Positions 8,668 through 16,871 of a stretch of 64,000 nucleotides of DNA are shown here, one piece after another. Source of the DNA: Burkholderiaceae bacterium 26 (GTDB lineage Bacteria; Pseudomonadota; Gammaproteobacteria; Burkholderiales; Burkholderiaceae). Position 1 is the stretch's first letter. Each line of letters opens with the position of its first letter. The notes under the pieces were generated by a model. It saw only the letters and a program-made list of their open reading frames with translations, was not told where the DNA came from and ran no database searches. The position numbers and the translations under genes are program-made. The stretch is taken from contig JYOB01000007.1 in NCBI GenBank assembly GCA_000955795.1, positions 1 through 64,000 on the forward strand, written 5' to 3'.

Positions 8668-9300
8668 CTAGTTGGCATCTCCCGGCGATTGGAAGCCCGG
8701 TTGCCCGATCTGGCTCGGCACTTGCGGCACCCGCCGGAAACGCGAAATGTCATAACCCATCGCGTTGAAACGGCTCAATGCTGCGCGATAGTCGGCATCG
8801 CTCATGTTGGGGTCGCGCGAGAACACCCAGCCGAGGCTCTTGTCTGGATAGCCGAGCAGCGTCACCCGGTATTCCGGATCGACATACAGCGTCAGCTGCG
8901 ACACGTAGATCGGCCAGAACAAACGCACGCGCCACTCGCCACCACCGCTGCCTTCCACCACCGAATCAACGAACTGCATGCGTTTGAAGGGGGCATCGAA
9001 ACTGCCCGGCCGGTAGACATAGGCATCGTCAATACGGCCATCGGGCCGCAGGGACCATTCGGCATAGCTGCCGACATTGCCGCGCTCACCAAAGTACGGA
9101 ATGTTGGCGATGACATACCAGCGCCCCATGTAGCGCGGCAGATCAACCGGTACCGTCTTCAGCGGCACCGCAGCCCTCGGGTTGGGATTCGGGGGCGGGC
9201 TGGAGCAGGCAGCGCTAGCGACGGCCAGCGTGAACACCGCCAAACGACGTGCCCAACCTGACAGGGTGAGCCAACGGTGGCCTTTTTGATGCGTTCTCAT
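8668..9300 (-). CDS. Lipocalin family lipoprotein, copy 2
   Basis: A 210-residue lipoprotein of the lipocalin family. The ATG at 9300 follows AGGAGAG with a four-base gap and gives a signal ending in ASAAC (Cys near 32). The lipocalin GxW motif is MGRWYVIANIPYF, followed by the DDAYVYRPGSF and FWPIYVSQLTLYVDPEY strands. The frame extends far upstream but that part overlaps the DUF2878 gene on the other strand and looks non-coding. Its start region overlaps the start of the divergent DUF2878 gene by 24 bases, so each gene must be initiated from inside the other. Confidence 0.88.
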   Translation of the reverse strand: MRTHQKGHRWLTLSGWARRLAVFTLAVASAACSSPPPNPNPRAAVPLKTVPVDLPRYMGRWYVIANIPYFGERGNVGSYAEWSLRPDGRIDDAYVYRPGSFDAPFKRMQFVDSVVEGSGGGEWRVRLFWPIYVSQLTLYVDPEYRVTLLGYPDKSLGWVFSRDPNMSDADYRAALSRFNAMGYDISRFRRVPQVPSQIGQPGFQSPGDAN

Positions 9301-9819
9301 CGTGCTCTCCTCTATACGGTAGCCGGACAAGCCGGCTGGTTTGTCTGCGTGCTGAGTGCCGCGCGCGATGCCGCTTGGGTCGGCATCGTTTTTGTCGCCG
9401 CACTGCTGGCGCTTCATCTGCGGCAAGCCCACCGGCCATACCAGGAATTGCGGCTCGTGATGTGGGTGGTGGTGCTCGCGGCGCCGTGGGAAACCCTGCT
9501 GATACGCACCGGGCTCATCGTCTATCCGCACGGGACCGTGTGGGCCGGGTTCGTACCGCCCTGGCTGCTTGCGCTTTGGGTGCTGTTCGCGATCCAAGTG
9601 AATGTCCTCTTTCGTTGGCTGCGCGGCAGGTGGTGGCTGGCCATGGCGCTGGGTGCCATTGCGGGCCCGCTGTCGTTTCGTGCGGGAGCGGCGCTGGGAG
9701 CGGCGCACATTCCCGATGTGCCCGCCACGCTGGGGGTGTTGGCCATCGGGTGGGCGTTATGGATGCCGCTCCTGGTATGGATGGGCCAGCGCAGCGACGG
9801 AACCGGCACCCTGCCCTGA
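9277..9819 (+). CDS. DUF2878 integral membrane protein
   Basis: A protein of about 180 residues with five or six hydrophobic segments, matching DUF2878, an uncharacterised family often found beside Cfa-type methyltransferases. GTG at 9277 and ATG at 9289 are both possible starts; the latter adds nothing upstream of the first membrane helix. The gene overlaps the lipocalin 2 start on the opposite strand and converges with the Cfa-type gene, whose stop is 24 bases beyond its own. Function unknown; context suggests membrane lipid modification. Confidence 0.8.
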   Translation: MAFLMRSHRALLYTVAGQAGWFVCVLSAARDAAWVGIVFVAALLALHLRQAHRPYQELRLVMWVVVLAAPWETLLIRTGLIVYPHGTVWAGFVPPWLLALWVLFAIQVNVLFRWLRGRWWLAMALGAIAGPLSFRAGAALGAAHIPDVPATLGVLAIGWALWMPLLVWMGQRSDGTGTLP

Positions 9820-9842
9820 CTGCCACGGCGGCCGGCCTTCCG

Positions 9843-10943
9843 CTAGCGCTTGACGAACCGGTAATGCGCCACGCCCCACTCGTTGCCGCCGGCATAGCCG
9901 AACAACGTCGACACCGCCAGATAGAACATGCGCCACCGCTGAAACCACACGGCGGCCTGGCGCTCGCCATAGGTCTGCACGAACACCGGCATCAACTCTC
10001 CACGGGCCGCGTCAAGATTGGCCAGCCAATGGTCCGCCGTGCGCGCGTAGTGCGCGCCGCTGACCCACCACTGCCGCGCCACGCGCAGGTCTTCCTGGAA
10101 ATGCAGCAGCAGCGCTTCGGATGGCATGGTGCCGCCGGTGAAGAAGTACTTCGACATCCAGTCGGTGCCGTCCTGCACCTGAAAGTGATACGCCAGCGTG
10201 CGATGCGCAAAGATGTGCACGAACAGCACCGCATCCGGTCGCATCCAACGCGCGATCTTGCCCAGCAACAGGCCGTAGTTCTTCATGTGTTCGAACATTT
10301 CGATCGAGACGACGCGGTCAAAGCGACCTCCCGCGGGCATGTCTGCAAATTCGAAATCGACGATGTTTCCGGTGTGCACGCTGAGGTTAGTCAGCCCGCG
10401 CTCGGCAGCCCGGGCCTCGATCCAGCTGCGCTGACCGCGCGAATTGGACAACGCCACAATGCGTGCGTTGGGATACCGCTTGGCCATCCATAGCGACAGC
10501 GATCCCCAGCCGCAGCCCAGGTCCAGAATGCACTGCCCGTCGGCCAGGCTGGCGCGCTCGGCATAGCAGGCAAACATGGCCTCTTCAGCCTCGGCCAGCG
10601 TTTCATTGCCGCTCGGGTATAGCGCGCAGGAATACTTCAACTGCGGCCCTAGATGGGCCTCGAAGAATGCGGGTGGCAATTCATAGTGCTGCGTGTTGGC
10701 CGCGTCTGTCTCAATTGCGATGGGGCTGCCGTGCAACTCATCCAGCAGCGCGTTGAAGCGCCGTGAACGCAGTTCGCCGTCATGAAGGCCTTCGTCTTGC
10801 AAACGCTGGCGCATGAGGGCACGCATGCCGGCACGCACCAGCGCATCCGGTAGCCATCCGCGCTCGCAGCATTGGATGAGCCAGCCATCACTGGCGTCGG
10901 CCGCGGCCTGCGGCGGTAGGGTCGGCGTGGACAGCGCAGTCAT
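9843..10943 (-). CDS. Cfa-type SAM-dependent fatty acyl methyltransferase, copy 1
   Basis: A 366-residue methyltransferase of the cyclopropane-fatty-acyl-phospholipid synthase superfamily. It has the SAM-binding motif ILDLGCGWGSLSLW near residues 139-152, followed by VSIEMFEHMKNY and a C-terminal WRMFYLAVSTLFGY segment. The start at 10943 follows AAGGAG. It is shorter and more divergent than the second Cfa-type protein and belongs to the group linked with unusual methylated or furan fatty acids rather than plain cyclopropane formation; the exact product is not visible. It is the last gene of the operon that starts at folE or the amine oxidase, 31 bases after DUF1295. Confidence 0.9.
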   Translation of the reverse strand: MTALSTPTLPPQAAADASDGWLIQCCERGWLPDALVRAGMRALMRQRLQDEGLHDGELRSRRFNALLDELHGSPIAIETDAANTQHYELPPAFFEAHLGPQLKYSCALYPSGNETLAEAEEAMFACYAERASLADGQCILDLGCGWGSLSLWMAKRYPNARIVALSNSRGQRSWIEARAAERGLTNLSVHTGNIVDFEFADMPAGGRFDRVVSIEMFEHMKNYGLLLGKIARWMRPDAVLFVHIFAHRTLAYHFQVQDGTDWMSKYFFTGGTMPSEALLLHFQEDLRVARQWWVSGAHYARTADHWLANLDAARGELMPVFVQTYGERQAAVWFQRWRMFYLAVSTLFGYAGGNEWGVAHYRFVKR

Positions 10944-10974
10944 GTAAGGCTCCTTGGGTCTGTATGTCTGAACA

Positions 10975-11751
10975 TCAGTGGCGCGGCGGCCATGGAATCA
11001 ACACGCTCGTTGTGCGGGCGTATTCGGCATAGTCGTCACGCGTGGCACGCATATGGGCTTCGAGCATGGGAACACCCGAGACCTTCACGAGCAGCCACGC
11101 CATGGCCACCGGCGGCAACAGCGTGAGCCATGCCCACGGCGTGCCGATCGCCAACGGTACGTAGGCCAGCCAGTGCACGCATTCAAAGAAATAGTTCGGG
11201 TGCCGCGAATAGCGCCACAGCCCCACCCGGCAGGTCTTGCCCCGGTTGACCGGGTCAGCCGCAAAACTGCGCAGTTGCCTGTCGGCCAGGGCCTCGCCCG
11301 TCACCGCAATCAGCCACAGGGCCACAGCGGCCGCCATGGCAAGGGCACTCGGCGAATCCGGCCGATAGCTCGGCACGGCAAACGCGATCGACAGAAACAT
11401 CGACACCGCCGCCTGCAATTGGAAGAAGCCAAACATGTTTCGCGGTGCGGCTGCGCCCCACTCCTCGCGCAACTTGCGGTAGCGCGCGTCTTCCGGCTTG
11501 CCTGCGTTACGGCGCCACAGGTGCCAGCCAAGGCGCGCGCCCCACACTGCGCCTCCTACCCCGACCAACACACGCGCGAGCAACGACCCCGCACCTAACC
11601 ACGCGTAAAGCAATGCCACCATGCCCAGCGAGAACGCCCAGACCGGATCGACCATGCCGGCATTCCCACTGCGCAACTGCCACGCCCATACGGCGTTGAA
11701 CACCGCCACCAGAAACACCAGCGCGACGAGCGCGAGGCCGATCGCCGACAT
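10975..11751 (-). CDS. DUF1295 membrane protein (steroid-reductase-like)
   Basis: A 258-residue polytopic membrane protein of the DUF1295/steroid 5-alpha-reductase-like superfamily. It shows at least six hydrophobic segments and the C-terminal signature GLWRYSRHPNYFFE near residues 175-195, which in this superfamily lines the NADPH site. The family is thought to act on membrane lipids but its reaction is unproven. It begins two bases after the stop of the Cfa-type gene upstream and is followed by the other Cfa-type gene, so it lies inside the lipid-modification operon. Confidence 0.88.
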   Translation of the reverse strand: MSAIGLALVALVFLVAVFNAVWAWQLRSGNAGMVDPVWAFSLGMVALLYAWLGAGSLLARVLVGVGGAVWGARLGWHLWRRNAGKPEDARYRKLREEWGAAAPRNMFGFFQLQAAVSMFLSIAFAVPSYRPDSPSALAMAAAVALWLIAVTGEALADRQLRSFAADPVNRGKTCRVGLWRYSRHPNYFFECVHWLAYVPLAIGTPWAWLTLLPPVAMAWLLVKVSGVPMLEAHMRATRDDYAEYARTTSVLIPWPPRH

Positions 11752-11753
11752 GG

Positions 11754-12953
11754 TCAGCCCCGCTCCAGCAGAAACTGCGACACGCCGATCCGGCCCTCGT
11801 CAAAGCCGGCCTCGCAGTAAGCGAAGTAGAGCCGCCAGATGCGGATGAAGGGCTCGTCAAATCCGAGTGCACGCGCAGATTCCAACCGGGCTTCGAAACG
11901 CTGGCTCCAGCGGCGCAGCGTCTCTGCGTAGTCGCGACCGAAGTCGAGGCGGTCGACCAGTCGCAAGCCGTGCTGCTCCGCCAGCTTGATAAAACGCTCG
12001 CGGCTGGGCAACATGCCGCCCGGGAAGATGAACTGCTGGATGAAATCGGTGCCAGCGCGGTAGCGCTCGAAGTGCGCCTCGTCGATGGTGATGCTCTGCA
12101 CCAGGGCCCGTCCGCCATGGCGCAAGCAGCGCACCAGCGTCTGAAAGTAGGTCGACCAATAAGACTCGCCCACCGCCTCGAACATCTCGATGGAGGCGAT
12201 GGCGTCGTAAGCACCGTCCAGGTCCCGGTAGTCACGCAGTTCAACGCGGGCACGTGGCTCGTCGGCCAGGCGCTCGGCCGTATAGCGGCGCTGTTCTTCC
12301 GAGAGCGTGATGCCGTGAACATGGGCACCGCGCGCGCAGGCCATCTCCATCAGGCCGCCCCATCCGCAGCCGATTTCCAGCACATCCATGCCGGGCCCCA
12401 CCCTGAGCAGATCGCACACGCGCCGGTACTTGGCGGCCTGCGCGTCTGTAAGACCCTGCCGCAGGTTGCCGTTGAACCATGCAGACGAATACGCCATGCC
12501 CTCGTCCAGCCACAGCCGATAGAAATCGTTACCGAGGTCGTAATGCAAGTGGATGTTGCGGCGACTGCCGCGGCGGCTGTTCCGGCGCAGCAAGTGGCGC
12601 AAGCGAAGGACGGAACGCGCCAGCACATTCCCGAAGATCGCCTGATCGAGCGTGGCGGCGTTGACGATGGCCAGGCGCAGCAGGTTTGGCAGGTTGCCCG
12701 TGTCGATCCATCCGTCGCGATAGGCCTCGGCAAAACCCACATCGCCGCTGCGCAGGATGCGCCCGCACGCCCGCCAGTCTGTGATGCGCAGATCCGCCGC
12801 CAGCGGCGACGCGGCATCGCCGATCTGCACATCGCCATCGGGCGTGACAAGGTGAAGGAAGCCGTGCCGCAGCCGACCGGCCAGCGCCACGAACAGCCGG
12901 CCGGCCGCAGGAACATGAGGCGGCACCCAGGCCAGGGAGCGCGAAGCTGTCAT
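11754..12953 (-). CDS. Cyclopropane-fatty-acyl-phospholipid synthase family protein, copy 2
   Basis: A 399-residue Cfa-type enzyme with the N-terminal substrate domain (GDVGFAEAYRDGWID), the HYDLGNDFYRLWLD motif that precedes the active site in true CFA synthases, and the SAM motif VLEIGCGWGGLMEMA. The FIFPGGMLPS loop is also typical. It would methylate double bonds of membrane phospholipid acyl chains. The ATG overlaps the DUF1365 stop (ATGA), and the DUF1295 start lies two bases beyond its own stop, so it is a coupled member of the operon. Confidence 0.93.
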   Translation of the reverse strand: MTASRSLAWVPPHVPAAGRLFVALAGRLRHGFLHLVTPDGDVQIGDAASPLAADLRITDWRACGRILRSGDVGFAEAYRDGWIDTGNLPNLLRLAIVNAATLDQAIFGNVLARSVLRLRHLLRRNSRRGSRRNIHLHYDLGNDFYRLWLDEGMAYSSAWFNGNLRQGLTDAQAAKYRRVCDLLRVGPGMDVLEIGCGWGGLMEMACARGAHVHGITLSEEQRRYTAERLADEPRARVELRDYRDLDGAYDAIASIEMFEAVGESYWSTYFQTLVRCLRHGGRALVQSITIDEAHFERYRAGTDFIQQFIFPGGMLPSRERFIKLAEQHGLRLVDRLDFGRDYAETLRRWSQRFEARLESARALGFDEPFIRIWRLYFAYCEAGFDEGRIGVSQFLLERG

Positions 12954-13717
12954 CGGGAATTCTCCGGAGAAGTTCTGTCGTGGGCATCACGGCCAAAGAA
13001 CGGCACGCCCTTGAGCCACAAGCGCAGAGCCTGCCAGTGGATGCGGCCGATAACCTGCAGCGCAAGCAACGGCTGCTTCAGCAACGCACGGCGCAGGTGA
13101 GCCGCATCGAACGGCTGCAGCCTTCCGCCGATGGCGGTATGCAGCAAGAGGCCGTCTTGGTCGTGATAATCGATGCGCGCCAGCGCTGTTGCCGCCGTCT
13201 CTGTAAAGCGGAACCGGTAACCACCCTCGACCCTGCAAAAGGGCGAGACATGCAACTGCTTGCGGCACGTCAGCACGGTCTGTGCGCCGATGGCTCCGCC
13301 GTCCTGTGCGCACAGCAGGTAGCTGTGGTGCTGCCCGAAGGTGTTGTTGACCTCGGCCAATACCGCGTGAAGCGTGCCGGCCGCGTCGTGGCAATACCAA
13401 AACGAGACGGGGTTGAACATCCAGCCGGCAATGCGCGGAAAGGTCTGCAACCAGACCTCGCCATCTGCAGGCAAACCTGCGCTGCTCAGCACGCCGCGTA
13501 TCCAGGCAAGCAGATCCGTGCCGTCTCGCGGGCCATAGTCACGCACGCGCAACGACAACGGCCGCAGGCAGTCCACGCCAAACCATGTGCCGGTCAGGCG
13601 CCCCAGCGCCGAGAGCTTCACGCGCACGGCAAACACCGGGTAGACAAAGCGGTTGGCCACCGGCCGCAGGCGGCGGTGCATGACCTGGCCGACAAGAAGT
13701 TCTGCGTCGCCATTCAT
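12950..13717 (-). CDS. DUF1365 protein
   Basis: A 255-residue DUF1365 protein with the family motifs NPVSFWYCHD and EVNNTFGQHHSYLL. DUF1365 genes sit almost always between an amine-oxidase-like flavoprotein and a Cfa-type methyltransferase, as here, and in Rhodobacter sphaeroides such a set belongs to the singlet-oxygen response and furan-fatty-acid genes as I recall it. I chose the ATG at 13717 because it overlaps the upstream stop as ATGA; a GTG six codons earlier is possible. Its own stop overlaps the next ATG in the same way. Confidence 0.92.
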   Translation of the reverse strand: MNGDAELLVGQVMHRRLRPVANRFVYPVFAVRVKLSALGRLTGTWFGVDCLRPLSLRVRDYGPRDGTDLLAWIRGVLSSAGLPADGEVWLQTFPRIAGWMFNPVSFWYCHDAAGTLHAVLAEVNNTFGQHHSYLLCAQDGGAIGAQTVLTCRKQLHVSPFCRVEGGYRFRFTETAATALARIDYHDQDGLLLHTAIGGRLQPFDAAHLRRALLKQPLLALQVIGRIHWQALRLWLKGVPFFGRDAHDRTSPENSR

Positions 13718-15009
13718 GACGCCACCTTTGCCCATGCGGGGGCGCAGCCGAAATCCTCGACCACGCGCAGGGCAGACTTCAACCCGTCTTCGTGGAACCC
13801 GTATCCCGTCCAGGCACCTGCAAACCAGGTGTGGCCGCGACCTTGCAGTGCCGGCAACCGGGCCTGTGCGTCGATGGCGGGCTGATCGAATACCGGGTGC
13901 TCATATTCGAAGCGCTGATACTCCAGCTCGGGTGCGGGCGGGTCGGACGGATTCAAGGTCACGACCACCGGCGTCGACACCGGCAGTGGTTGCAGCTGGT
14001 TCAGCAGATAACTGACGCACGGCGCCGCGCCCGTTGTGCCCGCCCGCGAGGCGTCGAGATAATTCCATGCGGACCACACGCGCCGCCGACGCGGCAGCAG
14101 GCGGGTATCGCGGTGCAGAAAGGCGGTGTTGGGCTGATAGCGGAAGGCGCCCAGCACGGCGCGCTCGTCGTCCGTGGGATCGTCGAGCAGACGCAGCGTC
14201 TGGGGCGCGTGCGTGGCAAGCACGACGGCGTCATAGCGCTCGCGGCCGGAATCGGTCCGCACGTCGACGTGGTCCGCCGCACGGCGTATGCCGCGTACCG
14301 GCGTGCCGACACGCACGTCTGCCAACCCGCGCGCAATCGCGTGGACATAGCTGCGTGCCCCGCCTTTGACGGTGCGCCAACGCGGCCTGTTGAAGACCTG
14401 CAGCAAGCCGTGGTTCAGACAAAACCGCAGGAAGGTTTCCGCCGGAAATGCCAGGATGTCCCGGCTGGGCGTGGACCAAATTGCCGCTGCCATCGGCAAC
14501 AGATAGTGCGCACAGAACGGCTCGCCATACCGGCCGGCGGCCAGCAGCGCACCCAGGCTGTGGCGCTCGTTGCGCGCCGCCGTCAGATTGGCGTGGGCTT
14601 GCCGGTTGAAGCGCAGGATGTCGCCCAGCATCGACAGAAACCGCGCCGACACCAAGTTGCGCGGCTGCGCAAAGACCGTGCTCAGACTGGTGCCGGCCCA
14701 TTCCAGCGCCCCGCCGTCAACCGACACGCTGAACGACATGTCGCTTTCGCAATGGGCGACGCCAAGCTCGTCAAACAGCGCGATGAGGTTGGGATACGTG
14801 CGCGAGTTGAAGACCAGAAAGCCGGTGTCGACGCCAAAGATTTGCCCGCCTTCTTCAATATCGACTGTATTGGTATGTCCGCCAAGCCGAGGCGCGGCCT
14901 CGAACAGCGTCACGGCGTGCCGCTTCGCAAGAAAATGCGCAGCCGCGAGCCCCGAGATGCCGGAGCCGACCACGGCAATGCGCTTTGCAGGAAACTGAAG
15001 AATCTTCAA
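13714..15009 (-). CDS. FAD-dependent amine-oxidase-like protein
   Basis: About 431 residues. The N-terminal dinucleotide-binding motif AVVGSGISGLAAAHFL, with the acidic end of the second strand (TLFEAAPRLGGHTNT), shows an FAD-dependent oxidoreductase of the amine oxidase/phytoene desaturase group. In homologous operons such proteins act on membrane fatty acids. The TTG at 15009 is preceded by GAAGAGA and starts close to the FAD motif; the ATG at 15069 would overlap the folE 3' end by 32 bases. It is coupled by ATGA to DUF1365. A desaturase-like step before methylation or furan formation is inference from the operon content. Confidence 0.88.
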   Translation of the reverse strand: MKILQFPAKRIAVVGSGISGLAAAHFLAKRHAVTLFEAAPRLGGHTNTVDIEEGGQIFGVDTGFLVFNSRTYPNLIALFDELGVAHCESDMSFSVSVDGGALEWAGTSLSTVFAQPRNLVSARFLSMLGDILRFNRQAHANLTAARNERHSLGALLAAGRYGEPFCAHYLLPMAAAIWSTPSRDILAFPAETFLRFCLNHGLLQVFNRPRWRTVKGGARSYVHAIARGLADVRVGTPVRGIRRAADHVDVRTDSGRERYDAVVLATHAPQTLRLLDDPTDDERAVLGAFRYQPNTAFLHRDTRLLPRRRRVWSAWNYLDASRAGTTGAAPCVSYLLNQLQPLPVSTPVVVTLNPSDPPAPELEYQRFEYEHPVFDQPAIDAQARLPALQGRGHTWFAGAWTGYGFHEDGLKSALRVVEDFGCAPAWAKVAS

Positions 15010-15037
15010 GGCGATGTCTCTTCGGGTGGCTGGGCGC

Positions 15038-15766
15038 TCATCCGCCGTGGCGGCCGGGCAGCAGCGCAAGAAACTCGCGCCGCAGGCTGGGATCTGTCAG
15101 AAACACCCCGCGCATCACGCTGCTCACCATGCGCGATCCGTCGTCCTTCGTGCCGCGCCAGTGCATGCAGTAGTGCTCCGCCTCCAGCACGACCGCCAGG
15201 CCGTCGGGCGCCATGCGGTCTTCCAGCAAGTCGGCAATCTGCTTGATGGCTTCTTCCTGGATCTGGGGGCGGCTCATGACCCAGTCGATCAGCCGGGCGT
15301 ACTTGGACAGCCCGATCAATTGGGATTCTTTGTGTGGCATAACACCAACCCACGCACGCCCCATGACCGGGCACAGATGGTGAGAGCAGGCGCTGCGCAC
15401 GCGGAACGGCCCCACCACCATGAGTTCGTTGAGCCGCTCCGCATTCGGAAACGCGGTCACTTCGGGGGCCTCGACGTAGCGCCCGGCAAATACCTCGCGC
15501 ACGAACATCTTGGCCACGCGGCGAGCCGTCTCCCGGCTGTTGTGGTCTTGCTCGACATCGATGACCAGCGCGCGCAGAACAGCTTGCAAGCGCTCCTCGA
15601 CCTCGGCCTGGAGCAGATCGAGCTCGCCATCACGCAGGTAGGCCGCGATGTTGTCATTGGCGTGAAAGCGGTGGCCGGCGCTCATCAACCGCTCACGAAT
15701 CCGGACAGAAAGCGGCACGCTGCCAGCCGCACCGGAAAACCCGGGCGGATCCAAAGTCAGTTTCAT
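15038..15766 (-). CDS. folE: GTP cyclohydrolase I
   Basis: A 242-residue GTP cyclohydrolase I, which makes dihydroneopterin triphosphate, the first pterin of folate synthesis. The zinc ligands are visible: C127 and H130 in SACSHHLCPVMGR, and C200 in HYCMHWRG. It is longer at the N-terminus than the E. coli enzyme. GGAG lies eight bases upstream of the ATG. Its place in a light-stress locus suggests an accessory copy that supplies the pterin or folate antenna of photolyases and cryptochromes rather than the housekeeping enzyme; that is inference. Confidence 0.95.
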   Translation of the reverse strand: MKLTLDPPGFSGAAGSVPLSVRIRERLMSAGHRFHANDNIAAYLRDGELDLLQAEVEERLQAVLRALVIDVEQDHNSRETARRVAKMFVREVFAGRYVEAPEVTAFPNAERLNELMVVGPFRVRSACSHHLCPVMGRAWVGVMPHKESQLIGLSKYARLIDWVMSRPQIQEEAIKQIADLLEDRMAPDGLAVVLEAEHYCMHWRGTKDDGSRMVSSVMRGVFLTDPSLRREFLALLPGRHGG

Positions 15767-15845
15767 TGAAGTTGCTCCGAAAATTCGGCGGTGCTGTCGC
15801 TGCCCACGCCGCCTCAGGCAAGCTCCCGAGCGAGGCGGATGGGTC

Positions 15846-15860
15846 GCATACGCTGTATAC
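15846..15860 (-). promoter_or_regulatory. CAGCGTAT motif with GTATAC, upstream of folE
   Basis: Five bases behind the MerR-gene stop the minus strand reads GTATACAGCGTATGC. It contains the same CAGCGTWT core as the sites at 7866-7876, 8033-8055 and 16872-16882, and a TATACA that could serve as a -10 for folE about 80 bases downstream. I see no good -35. Confidence 0.35.
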
Positions 15861-15864
15861 GTAG

Positions 15865-16851
15865 CTAACCTGCTGGTGGATGCAGCGATTCCGCCCGGAT
15901 TGCGAATTCCATGGCGTCTTCGAGCATCAACCGGGCGCGATTGGCGACATCCCCGAGATAGCGGTGCAGTTGTTCATCAAGCGAAGACCGCACCGCACAG
16001 CCATCGCTGAAACGCTCGAATGCATCGAGCTGGCGAATCAGCCCGACAAGGTGCCGCGGGCATTCGCAGGCAATCGTCTGCGAGGCGTTGGCAAAGATCT
16101 CCAGCTGCCGGTCTGTGAACCGGCGCGCATTGCGTCGCAACGGTTCGAGCTTTCCGTAGACCGCGTCCACGCGCACGAGCTGCGCCAGTTCTTGCAGAAC
16201 CTGGTCAAGCTCACCCTGTGCATTGGGCTCCCGATACAGCCGCACGCCGGCCGCGCGCAGCATGTCGGTGGCGCGAACCGTACCGAAGCTGTAGATCACA
16301 CCGACGGCACTGGCACCGCACCGCCGTGCCATCGCCAACAAGGCTTCTGCCGTTTCCGGATGCAGGGACGCTGCTTCCGCGATCAGCGCATCTGTGCTCG
16401 GCGGTGACTCAAGCTGAGCCTCGGCGTCCAGCGCGGGCAATTCGATGACGGGCTCGATCCCAAGCGACACCAGCGTGCTTTTTCTGCGCCGGACGCGCTC
16501 CGCCAGCAACGTGCCACAGACGGAAAGCGAAATGGCGGCAGTGGGCGGCGCCAGCGCCGGTGCTTCAGCAGCGAGCGAGGCGTCCAGCAACTGCTGGAGC
16601 TCGGTGCTGTCTGCATGCGCAATGGCGCCGATCGCGTGCCCCTGATTGACGAGCGAGCGCAGCAGCGCAAGGCGTTTGACGTCCTCGCCCGAGTACAACC
16701 GCTGGCCGGACTCTGATTTGGTGGGCGAAATCACGCCATAGCGCTGCTCCCACACACGGAGCGTGGATACAGGCATCTTGGCCATGCGGGCGGCCGTTCC
16801 GCTTCGGTACATCGGGGCCGCGTTGTCTTCGTGTGGCACGTGCGTCTCCAT
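15865..16851 (-). CDS. MerR-family light/stress regulator, LitR/CarH-like
   Basis: A 328-residue regulator. Residues 14-80 form a MerR-type winged helix (MYRSGTAARMAKMPVSTLRVWEQRYG with the SGQRLYS wing). The rest resembles the LitR/CarH effector region, but the cobalamin signature DxHxxG is absent. It has a small cysteine cluster instead (C262-x-C264-P-x-H267, with C285). That pattern fits the LitR class that senses light without adenosylcobalamin, as I recall it. It stands beside the photolyase/folE/Cfa genes that such regulators control in other proteobacteria. Starts at 16851 or 16812 are both possible; neither has a strong Shine-Dalgarno. Confidence 0.85.
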   Translation of the reverse strand: METHVPHEDNAAPMYRSGTAARMAKMPVSTLRVWEQRYGVISPTKSESGQRLYSGEDVKRLALLRSLVNQGHAIGAIAHADSTELQQLLDASLAAEAPALAPPTAAISLSVCGTLLAERVRRRKSTLVSLGIEPVIELPALDAEAQLESPPSTDALIAEAASLHPETAEALLAMARRCGASAVGVIYSFGTVRATDMLRAAGVRLYREPNAQGELDQVLQELAQLVRVDAVYGKLEPLRRNARRFTDRQLEIFANASQTIACECPRHLVGLIRQLDAFERFSDGCAVRSSLDEQLHRYLGDVANRARLMLEDAMEFAIRAESLHPPAG

Positions 16852-16871
16852 GCAAGAGCTGCTTTGCTGAC

